A stretch of DNA of 64,000 bases from Bordetella parapertussis (lineage in GTDB: Bacteria; Pseudomonadota; Gammaproteobacteria; Burkholderiales; Burkholderiaceae_B), in contig CAMDNZ010000005.1 of NCBI GenBank assembly GCA_945903445.1, forward strand, positions 39,429 to 103,428. The letters run 5' to 3'. The notes under the pieces were generated by a model that was given only the letters and a program-made list of their open reading frames with translations, ran no database searches and was not told the origin of the DNA. Both the position numbers and the translations under genes were made by a program. Of the stretch, positions 7,459 through 15,555 are shown piece by piece. The stretch's first letter is position 1; the number at the start of each line of letters is the position of its first letter.

Positions 7459-8718
7459 ATGGCAGAAATCAAGAACTACACCCTCAACTTCGGTCCGCAG
7501 CATCCGGCCGCTCACGGCGTGCTGCGCCTGGTATTGGAGTTGGATGGCGAAGTGATCCAGCGCGCCGACCCACACATCGGCCTGCTGCACCGCGCCACCG
7601 AGAAACTGGCCGAAAACAAGACGTATCTTCAGGCGCTGCCCTACATGGACCGCTTAGATTACGTCTCGATGATGTGCAACGAGCACGCGTATGTGATGGC
7701 CATCGAGAAGCTGGTGGGTGTCGAGCCGCCGCTGCGCGCGCAATACATTCGAGTGATGTTCGACGAGATCACGCGTTTGCTGAATCACTTGATGTCGCTG
7801 GGCTCGCACGCGCTGGACGTGGGGGCAATGGGCGTGTTTTTGTATGCTTTTCGCGAGCGCGAAGACCTGTTGGACTGCTATGAAGCGGTCTCGGGCGCGC
7901 GGATGCACGCGGCCTATTATCGTCCGGGCGGCGTCTATCGCGACCTTCCCGACGTCATGCCGCAGTACTCGGAAGCCAGCAGCAAGCTGCGCAGCCAGAA
8001 AGATTTCAAGGCCATGAACGACGCGCGTTCTGGCTCCCTGCTCGATTTCATCGAAGACTTCACTAACCGCTTCCCGGCCTGTGTCGACGAATACGAAACC
8101 CTGCTGACCGACAACCGGATCTGGAAGCAGCGGCTGGTGGGCGTGGGCGTGGTCGATCCCGATCGTGCCCGTGCCTTGGGCTTTACCGGCCCGATGCTGC
8201 GGGGGTCGGGCGTGGCCTGGGACTTGCGCAAGATGCAGCCCTACGAAGTCTACGATCTGGTCGATTTCGACATCCCGGTCGGCGTGAACGGCGACTGCTA
8301 CGACCGCTACCTGGTGCGCATCGCCGAGATGCGCGAGAGCAACAAGATCGTTCGCCAGTGCATCGAATGGCTGCGCAACAACCCGGGTCCGGTGATGATC
8401 GACAACCATAAAGTCGCGCCTCCGTCGCGGGTGGCCATGAAGACCAACATGGAAGAGTTGATCCACCATTTCAAGTTGTTCACCGAAGGCTTTCACGTTC
8501 CGCCAGGTGAAGCCTACAGCGCAGTGGAACACCCCAAGGGCGAGTTCGGCATCTACATGGTGTCCGATGGCGCCAATAAGCCGTACCGACTGAAGATTCG
8601 CGCGCCCGGCTTCGTGCACCTGCAATCGCTCGACGAAATGTCGCGCGGCCATATGCTGGCCGATGCTGTCACCATCATCGGCACGCAGGACATCGTGTTC
8701 GGCGAGATTGATCGCTGA
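7459..8718 (+). CDS. nuoD: NADH-quinone oxidoreductase subunit D
   Basis: The 419-residue 49-kDa-type subunit, which forms the quinone cavity together with NuoB. Conserved features include the N-terminal 'LNFGPQHPAAHGVLR' with the quinone-site His, 'PHIGLLHRATEKLAE', 'YYRPGGV' and the C-terminal 'DIVFGEIDR' end. It starts two bases after nuoC, indicating translational coupling. Length is normal. A 54-base gap to nuoE follows. Confidence 0.97.
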   Translation: MAEIKNYTLNFGPQHPAAHGVLRLVLELDGEVIQRADPHIGLLHRATEKLAENKTYLQALPYMDRLDYVSMMCNEHAYVMAIEKLVGVEPPLRAQYIRVMFDEITRLLNHLMSLGSHALDVGAMGVFLYAFREREDLLDCYEAVSGARMHAAYYRPGGVYRDLPDVMPQYSEASSKLRSQKDFKAMNDARSGSLLDFIEDFTNRFPACVDEYETLLTDNRIWKQRLVGVGVVDPDRARALGFTGPMLRGSGVAWDLRKMQPYEVYDLVDFDIPVGVNGDCYDRYLVRIAEMRESNKIVRQCIEWLRNNPGPVMIDNHKVAPPSRVAMKTNMEELIHHFKLFTEGFHVPPGEAYSAVEHPKGEFGIYMVSDGANKPYRLKIRAPGFVHLQSLDEMSRGHMLADAVTIIGTQDIVFGEIDR

Positions 8719-8772
8719 TGCGCGCTGAAACCCTTTTAAGGCGCGGCGCGCTTATCACCGGATAACCAGATT

Positions 8773-9294
8773 ATGTTGCTTTCCGAACAGGCTTATCAAA
8801 AGATCCTTTGCGAACAGGCTTATCAAAAGATCGACCGGGAATTGGCCAAGTTCCCGGCCGATCAACGGCAATCGGCCATCATGGCTGCCCTGGCCATCGC
8901 CCAGGACGAGCGGGGCTGGCTGTCGCCCGAGGTGCTCGAAGACGTCGCCGGCTACATCGGTGTGCCGCCTATCGCGGTGGAGGAAGTGGCCACCTTCTAC
9001 AACATGTTCAACGTCAAACCCACGGGCAAGCACAAGATTTCGGTGTGTACCAATCTGCCCTGTGCCCTGCGCGATGGCGAACACGCTGGCGACTACCTCA
9101 AACGCAAACTTGGCGTCGATTGGCGTGGCACGACCGAAGACGGCATGTTCACGCTGATCGAAGGCGAGTGCATGGGTGCCTGCGGCGATTCGCCGGTTTT
9201 GCTGGTCAACAACAAGCACATGTGCGTGCGGATGTCGGACGAGCGCTTAGATGCGCTGCTCGACGGTCTGAAGTCGCAAGGAGAATCGGCATGA
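8773..9294 (+). CDS. nuoE: NADH-quinone oxidoreductase subunit E, with a duplicated N-terminal segment
   Basis: The 173-residue 24-kDa-type subunit with a thioredoxin-like fold. It binds [2Fe-2S] cluster N1a through Cys92, Cys97 ('CTNLPC'), Cys133 and Cys137 ('CMGAC'). It forms the NADH-dehydrogenase head with NuoF. The N-terminus carries two consecutive copies of a nine-residue motif, L-S/C-EQAYQKI (residues 3-11 and 12-20), where the family usually has one. This comes from a 27-bp direct repeat at 8779-8805 and 8806-8832. The change is in frame and N-terminal to the domain, so function should be kept. The stop overlaps the nuoF start (ATGA). Confidence 0.95.
   Translation: MLLSEQAYQKILCEQAYQKIDRELAKFPADQRQSAIMAALAIAQDERGWLSPEVLEDVAGYIGVPPIAVEEVATFYNMFNVKPTGKHKISVCTNLPCALRDGEHAGDYLKRKLGVDWRGTTEDGMFTLIEGECMGACGDSPVLLVNNKHMCVRMSDERLDALLDGLKSQGESA
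8779..8832 (+). repeat. 27-bp tandem duplication inside nuoE
   Basis: Two adjacent 27-base copies, 8779-8805 and 8806-8832, differ only at the fifth base (C versus G). This changes Ser to Cys in the encoded repeat L-S/C-EQAYQKI. It looks like a recent in-frame slippage duplication. Confidence 0.9.
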
Positions 9295-10658
9295 ACATGC
9301 CCGGCCTCTATCAACAATTCGCCCAGGGCCTGGAGCCCAACCCGGGACAGGACCTGTGCACCTCGATGTGCTTGCACGACCGGCACATCGAGCCGCAGAT
9401 CATGGCTGGCCTGACCGGTAATAACTGGGGCTTGCAGGATTACGTCGCGCGCGGGGGCTATGAGGCCTTGCGCAAGATTCTGACGAGCGGCATGAAGCCC
9501 GAGGACGTGATCGCCGAGGTCAAGGCGTCTGGCTTGCGTGGCCGGGGCGGTGCAGGTTTCCCGACCGGTTTGAAGTGGAGCTTCATGCCGCGTGCGTTTC
9601 CCGGTCAAAAGTATCTCGTCTGCAACTCCGACGAAGGCGAGCCGGGCACGTTCAAGGATCGTGACATTCTGCGCTTCAATCCGCACATCGTGATCGAGGG
9701 CATGGCCATCGCCGCCTACGCGATGGGCATCAACGTGGGCTACAACTACATCCACGGCGAGATTTTCGAAGTCTACGAGCGCTTCGAAAAGGCATTGGAA
9801 GAGGCGCGTGTCGATGGTTTCCTGGGCGACAAAATTCTGGGTTCGGATTTCAGCTTCCAGTTGCATGCGTTCCATGGGTATGGCGCCTACATCTGCGGCG
9901 AAGAAACCGCCTTGCTCGAATCCCTGGAAGGCAAGAAGGGCCAGCCCCGCTTCAAGCCGCCATTTCCGGCCAGCTTCGGCCTGTACGGCAAGCCCACCAC
10001 GATCAACAACACAGAGACGTTCGCTGCGGTGCCCTGGATCATCCGCAACAGTGGCCAGGCTTACCTCGAAGTCGGCAAACCGAACAACGGCGGCACCAAG
10101 CTGTTCTCGATCACCGGCGACGTCGAACGTCCTGGCAACTACGAGATCCCGTTGGGTACGCCGTTCTCGACCTTGCTCGAACTGGCCGGCGGCGTGCGCG
10201 GTGGCCGTAAGTTGAAGGCCGTGATTCCTGGCGGTTCGAGCGCGCCGGTGCTGCCCGCCGACATCATGATGGCCACCACCATGGATTACGACGCCATCGC
10301 CAAGGCAGGCTCGATGCTGGGCTCGGGCGCGGTCATCGTCATGGACGAGACGCGCTGCATGGTGAAGTCGCTGTTGCGCCTGTCGTATTTCTATTTCGAA
10401 GAAAGCTGCGGTCAATGCACGCCTTGCCGTGAAGGCACGGGCTGGCTGTATCGCATTGTCCAGCGCATCGAGAACGGCCAGGGCTGTCTCGAAGACCTGG
10501 ACATGTGCGACAGCGTCGCCAGCAACATCACGGGCCGGACGATCTGCGCTTTGGGTGACGCCGCCGCCATGCCGGTACGCAGTTTTCTCAAGCACTTCCG
10601 CGACGAATTTGCTCACCACGTAGAACACAAGTGCTGCGTGGTCCCGAAATATCTGTAG
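9291..10658 (+). CDS. nuoF: NADH-quinone oxidoreductase subunit F (NADH- and FMN-binding)
   Basis: A 455-residue subunit that oxidises NADH through FMN and passes electrons to cluster N3. Visible motifs are the NADH-binding 'GLRGRGGAGFPTGLKWSF', the FMN-binding region 'CNSDEGEPGTFKDR', 'GAYICGEETALLESLEG' and the cluster ligands 'ESCGQCTPCREGT' with a fourth Cys in 'TICALGD'. I placed the start at ATG 9291: AAGGAG (9278-9283) is seven bases upstream and the ATGA overlaps the nuoE stop. The open frame runs further upstream through nuoE, but that part is not coding. nuoG begins 14 bases later. Confidence 0.96.
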   Translation: MNMPGLYQQFAQGLEPNPGQDLCTSMCLHDRHIEPQIMAGLTGNNWGLQDYVARGGYEALRKILTSGMKPEDVIAEVKASGLRGRGGAGFPTGLKWSFMPRAFPGQKYLVCNSDEGEPGTFKDRDILRFNPHIVIEGMAIAAYAMGINVGYNYIHGEIFEVYERFEKALEEARVDGFLGDKILGSDFSFQLHAFHGYGAYICGEETALLESLEGKKGQPRFKPPFPASFGLYGKPTTINNTETFAAVPWIIRNSGQAYLEVGKPNNGGTKLFSITGDVERPGNYEIPLGTPFSTLLELAGGVRGGRKLKAVIPGGSSAPVLPADIMMATTMDYDAIAKAGSMLGSGAVIVMDETRCMVKSLLRLSYFYFEESCGQCTPCREGTGWLYRIVQRIENGQGCLEDLDMCDSVASNITGRTICALGDAAAMPVRSFLKHFRDEFAHHVEHKCCVVPKYL

Positions 10659-10672
10659 GCCAGGAAACAGCA

Positions 10673-13000
10673 ATGGTTGAACTCACCATCGACGGCAACA
10701 AGGTCGAAGTGCCCGAGGGCAGCATGGTCATGCATGCCGCCCAGAAAGTCGGGTTGTACGTGCCGCATTTCTGCTATCACAAAAAGCTCTCCATCGCGGC
10801 CAACTGCCGCATGTGTCTGGTCGAGGTCGAGAAAGCGCCCAAGGCTTTGCCGGCCTGCGCCACGCCCGCGACCAACGGCATGATCGTGCATACCTGCTCG
10901 GAGCGTGCCCGCGCTGCGCAGAAGTCGGTCATGGAATTTCTGCTCATCAACCACCCGCTGGATTGCCCGATCTGCGATCAGGGCGGCGAGTGTCAGTTGC
11001 AGGATCTGGCGGTGGGCTACGGCGGCTCGTCCTCGCGCTACAGCGAAGAAAAACGCGTCGTGTTTCATAAAGACCTGGGTCCTCTGGTGTCGGCCGAGGA
11101 AATGAGTCGTTGTATTCACTGCACCCGTTGCGTGCGTTTCGGCCAGGAAGTGGCCGGCGTGATGGAGCTCGGCATGTTGGGTCGCGGCGAACACGCCGAG
11201 ATCACCACCTTTGTCGGCCGCAGCATCGAGTCGGAGTTGTCTGGCAACATGATCGATCTCTGTCCCGTCGGTGCTTTGACATCCAAGCCGTTTCGCTACA
11301 GCGCCCGAACCTGGGAACTGGCGCGCCGCCGCTCGGTCAGCCCGCACGACAGCGTCGGTGCCAACCTGGTGATCCAGGTCAAGGACGAGCGCGTGATGCG
11401 CGTGGTGCCATTCGAAAACGAAGCCATCAACGAGTGCTGGATCAGCGACCGCGATCGCTTCTCGTACGAAGGTCTGAATAGCGACGACCGGCTGACCGCG
11501 CCGATGATCAAGAACGCCGCCGGACAGTGGCAGGAAGCGTCCTGGCAGGACGCTCTGCAAGCCGTCGCTCAAGGCTTGAGCAAAGTGCGCGATGGGTTCG
11601 GGGGCGGCCAGATCGGCGCGCTGGGTTGCGAAACCTCGACCATCGAGGAGCTGGCTTTGCTGGCTCGCCTGACGCGTGCGCTGGGTTCCGAGAACGTCGA
11701 TTTCCGTCTGCGTCAGCGCGACGATGCATGGGACGCCAGCCGTTCGGGTGCACCCTGGTTGGGCATGCCCATCGCCGAGCTGGACAACGTCGACCGCGTG
11801 CTGGTGGTAGGCAGCTTCTTGCGTAAAGACCACCCGCTGTTGGCGCAACGTCTGCGCCAGGCCACCAAGCGCGGAACTCAACTGAATTTGATCGACGCCG
11901 TCGCCGACGATCCGCTGATGGCGGTTGCCGGTCGCATGACCGTGGCTCCTTCGCAATGGGCAAGCGCGCTGGCCGAGGTGGCCGTGGCGCTGGCTCAGGC
12001 CAAGGGCCGTGCCGTACCGGCCGAATTCGCTTCGGTCACGCCCGGCGATACGGCGGTGCTGATCGCCAACAGCCTGGCCGGTGGTGCGAACGTCGCCATC
12101 CTCTTGGGCAATTTGGCGGTCGAAGCGAGCGATGCGGCACGGCTGGCCGTGAACGCGCAATGCGTGGCCGAGCTGTCCGATGGCAAATTCGGCGTGCTGA
12201 CCTCGGGCGGCAACACCGTTGGGGGTTATCTGGCACAAGCCGTGCCGGGGCGGGGCGGCAAGACCGCTCGCGCTCAATTGGCCGAGCCCTTGAAGGCTTA
12301 CATCGTCCTGCACGCCGAGCCGCTGCTCGATGCCGCCGACGGCGCCCGTGCCGTGGCCACGCTGGCCGCCGCGCAGTTTTCGGTTGCATTGACCTCGTTC
12401 CGTTCGGCTGCCGCCGACTGGGCGCACGTGATGCTGCCGATCGCTCCGTTCACCGAAACCTCGGGCACCTTCGTCAACGCCTGCGGCGTGGCGCAAAGCT
12501 TCAAGGGTACCGTCGCTGCCTTGGGTCAAAGCCGTCCGGGCTGGAAGGTTTTGCGCGTGCTGGGCAATGTGTTGCAACTGCCGCAGTTCGACGACGAAAC
12601 CTCCGAAGGCGTGCGTGACGCCGTTCTGAACGGCGCCATCGACGCCCGCTTATCCAATGCGTTCGAGGGCGCGGTGTCCGTAGGCGCAGCGGCCACCGGC
12701 TTGGAGCGTGTAGCCGAATTGCCGATCTTCCGTACCGATGCCATCGTGCGTCGCTCAGGCCCGCTGCAAGCCGCGCCGGCTTCCAAAGCGCCGCGCGCCG
12801 CCATGAGCGCTGCGACCTTGGCTCAGTTGGGCGTCCGATCGGGCGAGCAGGTGCGCGTGCGGGCCGGCGAGGCACAGATCGAAGTGTCTGCCGTGCAAGA
12901 CGATTTAGTGGCCGATGGCGTCGTGCGCCTGGCTGCCGGGTTCGCTGCCACGGCGGCCTTGGGTTCGGGTGCCGATCAATTTGTCGTGGAGCGTGTCTGA
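10673..13000 (+). CDS. nuoG: NADH-quinone oxidoreductase subunit G
   Basis: The 775-residue 75-kDa-type subunit that carries most Fe-S clusters of the peripheral arm. The N-terminal ferredoxin-like part has [2Fe-2S] ligands Cys34, Cys45, Cys48 and Cys62. It is followed by the His/Cys ligands of N5 and N4 in 'CPICDQGGECQLQD' and 'CIHCTRC'. The rest is the molybdopterin-oxidoreductase-like domain without a cofactor role. AGGAAA precedes ATG 10673. The last base of the TGA is the A of the nuoH ATG, a one-base overlap. Confidence 0.96.
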   Translation: MVELTIDGNKVEVPEGSMVMHAAQKVGLYVPHFCYHKKLSIAANCRMCLVEVEKAPKALPACATPATNGMIVHTCSERARAAQKSVMEFLLINHPLDCPICDQGGECQLQDLAVGYGGSSSRYSEEKRVVFHKDLGPLVSAEEMSRCIHCTRCVRFGQEVAGVMELGMLGRGEHAEITTFVGRSIESELSGNMIDLCPVGALTSKPFRYSARTWELARRRSVSPHDSVGANLVIQVKDERVMRVVPFENEAINECWISDRDRFSYEGLNSDDRLTAPMIKNAAGQWQEASWQDALQAVAQGLSKVRDGFGGGQIGALGCETSTIEELALLARLTRALGSENVDFRLRQRDDAWDASRSGAPWLGMPIAELDNVDRVLVVGSFLRKDHPLLAQRLRQATKRGTQLNLIDAVADDPLMAVAGRMTVAPSQWASALAEVAVALAQAKGRAVPAEFASVTPGDTAVLIANSLAGGANVAILLGNLAVEASDAARLAVNAQCVAELSDGKFGVLTSGGNTVGGYLAQAVPGRGGKTARAQLAEPLKAYIVLHAEPLLDAADGARAVATLAAAQFSVALTSFRSAAADWAHVMLPIAPFTETSGTFVNACGVAQSFKGTVAALGQSRPGWKVLRVLGNVLQLPQFDDETSEGVRDAVLNGAIDARLSNAFEGAVSVGAAATGLERVAELPIFRTDAIVRRSGPLQAAPASKAPRAAMSAATLAQLGVRSGEQVRVRAGEAQIEVSAVQDDLVADGVVRLAAGFAATAALGSGADQFVVERV

Positions 13001-14073
13001 TGCAATGGCTGGACGTTCTTGAAAGCCATGGTCAGGCCCTGCTGGGCCCGACCGCATGGCTGGTGGTGTGGACGCTGGTGAAGATCCTCGTCATCGCCAT
13101 ACCGATCATTCTCTGCGTGGCTTATCTGACGTACTGGGAACGCAAGATGATCGGCGCGATGCACGTGCGCCTAGGTCCCAACCGGGTCGGTTTCAAGGGG
13201 CTGCTGCAACCGTTCGCCGACGTGTTCAAGTTGCTGACCAAGGAAGTGGTCGTGCCCTCCGAGGCCAACAAGGTGCTGTTCATCGTCGCCCCCGTGGTCA
13301 CGCTGATGCCGGCACTGGCGGCCTGGGCGGTGATCCCGTTCGGACCCGATGTGGTGCTAGCCGATATCAACGCCGGCCTGCTGTATTTCATGGCCATCAC
13401 CTCTTTGGGTGTTTATGGCACGATCGTGGCCGGTTGGGCATCGAACTCCAAATACGCCTTTTTGGGTGCGCTGCGCGCCTCGGCTCAGATGGTGTCCTAC
13501 GAACTGGCCATCGGCTTCGTGCTGGTGACCGTGCTGCTGGTCTCGGGCAGCATGAACATCAGTGCCATCGTGGTCGGTCAGACGCAAGGCTGGTTCGCCG
13601 ATCGCGGCCTGACCTTCATGTCGTGGAACTGGTTGCCGCTGCTGCCGCTGTTCGTCATCTACGTGGTCTCGGCTGTGGCCGAAACCAACCGCCATCCGTT
13701 CGACGTGGTCGAAGGCGAATCGGAGATCGTCGCCGGGCACATGGTCGAGTACTCGGGCATGGGCTTCGCACTGTTTTTCCTGGGCGAATACGCCAACATG
13801 ATTCTGCTGTCGGCCATGGCCGCCATCATGTTCCTGGGTGGCTGGACTTCGCCGATCGACATCGTCCCCCTGACCTGGATTCCGGGTTGGATCTGGCTGG
13901 GTTTGAAAACATTCTTCGTGGTCTCCTTGTTCATCTGGTTCCGGGCCTCGTTCCCGCGTTACCGGTATGACCAGATCATGCGGCTGGGTTGGAAGGTCTT
14001 TATCCCGCTGACCGGCGTTTGGCTGCTGGTCGTGGCGATCTGGATGCAGACGCCCTGGAACATTTGGCGCTAG
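13000..14073 (+). CDS. nuoH: NADH-quinone oxidoreductase subunit H
   Basis: A 357-residue membrane subunit with about eight transmembrane helices. It links the peripheral arm to the proton-pumping antiporter-like subunits and forms the entrance of the quinone chamber. Family markers are 'YWERKMIGAMHVRLGPNRVGFKG', the acidic loop 'AETNRHPFDVVEGESEIVAGH' and 'YSGMGFALFFLGEYANM'. Length is normal for betaproteobacteria. It overlaps nuoG by one base and precedes nuoI by 11. Confidence 0.97.
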   Translation: MQWLDVLESHGQALLGPTAWLVVWTLVKILVIAIPIILCVAYLTYWERKMIGAMHVRLGPNRVGFKGLLQPFADVFKLLTKEVVVPSEANKVLFIVAPVVTLMPALAAWAVIPFGPDVVLADINAGLLYFMAITSLGVYGTIVAGWASNSKYAFLGALRASAQMVSYELAIGFVLVTVLLVSGSMNISAIVVGQTQGWFADRGLTFMSWNWLPLLPLFVIYVVSAVAETNRHPFDVVEGESEIVAGHMVEYSGMGFALFFLGEYANMILLSAMAAIMFLGGWTSPIDIVPLTWIPGWIWLGLKTFFVVSLFIWFRASFPRYRYDQIMRLGWKVFIPLTGVWLLVVAIWMQTPWNIWR

Positions 14074-14084
14074 TCGAGGCAAAG

Positions 14085-14573
14085 ATGGAAGCGATCAAGG
14101 ATTTCTTCGGCAGCTTCATGCTGACCGAACTGCTCAAAGGCATGCGCCTGACGGGCAAGTATTTCTTCAAGCGCAAGATGACCTTGCGCTACCCGCAGGA
14201 GAAAACGCCGACTTCGGCGCGGTTCCGCGGTCTGCACGCATTGCGTCGCTATCCCAATGGCGAAGAGCGCTGCATCGCCTGCAAGCTGTGCGAAGCGGTG
14301 TGTCCGGCCGTGGCCATCACGATCGAGTCGGAAGTGCGCGACGACGGCACCCGTCGTACTTCGCGTTACGACATCGATCTGACGAAGTGCATTTTCTGCG
14401 GATTCTGTGAGGAAAGCTGCCCGGTGGATTCGATCGTGGAAACTCATATCCACGAATACCACGGCGAGAAGCGCGGCGACCTGTACTTCACCAAAGACAT
14501 GTTGCTGGCCATCGGCGACCGCTACGAACCCGAAATCGCACGGCGTCGCACCGAAGACGCGCCGTTCCGTTGA
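14085..14573 (+). CDS. nuoI: NADH-quinone oxidoreductase subunit I
   Basis: A 162-residue ferredoxin-type subunit with two [4Fe-4S] clusters (N6a and N6b), ligated by 'CIACKLCEAVCP' and 'CIFCGFCEESCP'. It carries electrons toward NuoB. I took ATG 14085, eleven bases after the nuoH stop, because it gives the usual family start with an amphipathic helix (MEAIKDFF). The longer in-frame extension would lie inside nuoH. Confidence 0.97.
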   Translation: MEAIKDFFGSFMLTELLKGMRLTGKYFFKRKMTLRYPQEKTPTSARFRGLHALRRYPNGEERCIACKLCEAVCPAVAITIESEVRDDGTRRTSRYDIDLTKCIFCGFCEESCPVDSIVETHIHEYHGEKRGDLYFTKDMLLAIGDRYEPEIARRRTEDAPFR

Positions 14574-14590
14574 ACGTAGGATCGATTCTC

Positions 14591-15232
14591 ATGACTTTTA
14601 CTACGTTCCTGTTCTATTTTTTGGCGGTGGTGATGACCATTGCGGCGTTTCGCGTAATCACCGCGAAAAGCCCGGTCACTGCCGTACTGCACTTGATTCT
14701 GGTGTTTTTCAACGCCGCCATGCTGTGGATGCTGCTGGGCGCGGAATTCCTCGCGCTGGTGCTGGTGGTGGTGTACGTGGGCGCCGTGATGGTGTTGTTC
14801 CTGTTTGTCGTGATGATGCTGGATGTGCGCATGGACAACTTGCGCGAAGGCATTCGCACTTACCTGCCTCTGGGGCTAGTGGTAGGTGCGGTGATGGCCT
14901 TGGAGATGGCGTTCGTGCTGGGCAGCACCTGGGCCGACACCGCACCGGTGTTCGTGCAGGCCGGCGACTACAACAACGCCAGTGCCTTGGGCATCGCCAT
15001 GTACACGCAATACACGTTTGCCGTCGAAATCGGCGCATTGCTGTTGTTAGTCGGCATGATCTCGGCCATCGCACTCACCTTGCGTCGCCGCCGCGACGCC
15101 AAGCCTAGCGATCCCGGTGCTGCCGTGCGAGTGAAGGCGAAAGATCGCTTGCGCATGGTCAGCGTTCCGTCGCAGCGCGACGTGCCGACCGCCTCGGCCT
15201 CAGATGCGGCTGTCGAAGGAGACAAGCAATGA
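14591..15232 (+). CDS. nuoJ: NADH-quinone oxidoreductase subunit J
   Basis: A 213-residue membrane subunit with five helices in the first ~165 residues, including the conserved 'VYVGAVMVLFLFVVMMLD' pi-bulge helix of complex I. The last ~45 residues form a polar, charged cytoplasmic tail longer than in E. coli. ATG 14591 has TAGGA nine bases upstream. The in-frame TTG at 14570 is less likely. The stop overlaps nuoK (ATGA). Confidence 0.95.
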   Translation: MTFTTFLFYFLAVVMTIAAFRVITAKSPVTAVLHLILVFFNAAMLWMLLGAEFLALVLVVVYVGAVMVLFLFVVMMLDVRMDNLREGIRTYLPLGLVVGAVMALEMAFVLGSTWADTAPVFVQAGDYNNASALGIAMYTQYTFAVEIGALLLLVGMISAIALTLRRRRDAKPSDPGAAVRVKAKDRLRMVSVPSQRDVPTASASDAAVEGDKQ

Positions 15233-15537
15233 CGATCAGCCTCGCCCACTACCTGATTTTGGGTGCCGTGATGTTCGTCATCGGCATCTTCGGCATCTTC
15301 TTGAACCGTCGCAACCTGATCGTGCTGTTGATGTCGATCGAACTGGTATTGCTCGCGGTGAACATCAATTTCGTGGCGTTCTCCAGCGCCACCGGCGACA
15401 CCGCCGGCCAGGTGTTCGTGTTCTTCATCCTGACGGTGGCGGCCGCCGAAGCGGCTATCGGTCTGGCGATTCTGGTGCTGCTGTTCCGCAACCTGAACAC
15501 GATCAACGTCGACGATCTCGATCGTCTCAAGGGCTGA
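15229..15537 (+). CDS. nuoK: NADH-quinone oxidoreductase subunit K
   Basis: A 102-residue, three-helix membrane subunit homologous to MrpC. Conserved glutamates needed for proton transfer are present in 'MSIELVLLAVNINFVAF' and 'VAAAEAAIGLAILVLLFR'. The length is exactly that usual for the family. It is translationally coupled to nuoJ through ATGA. Confidence 0.97.
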   Translation: MTISLAHYLILGAVMFVIGIFGIFLNRRNLIVLLMSIELVLLAVNINFVAFSSATGDTAGQVFVFFILTVAAAEAAIGLAILVLLFRNLNTINVDDLDRLKG

Positions 15538-15555
15538 CGGGAGCCAAAGAAGAAA

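Noticed and set aside
9093..10673. Long minus-strand open frame opposite nuoF (and similar ones opposite nuoG, nuoL, nuoM-nuoN, smc, ligA and relA)
   Set aside because: They are mirror frames of GC-rich genes. Their predicted proteins are His/Arg/Gln-rich with no domain, and the plus-strand genes are certain.
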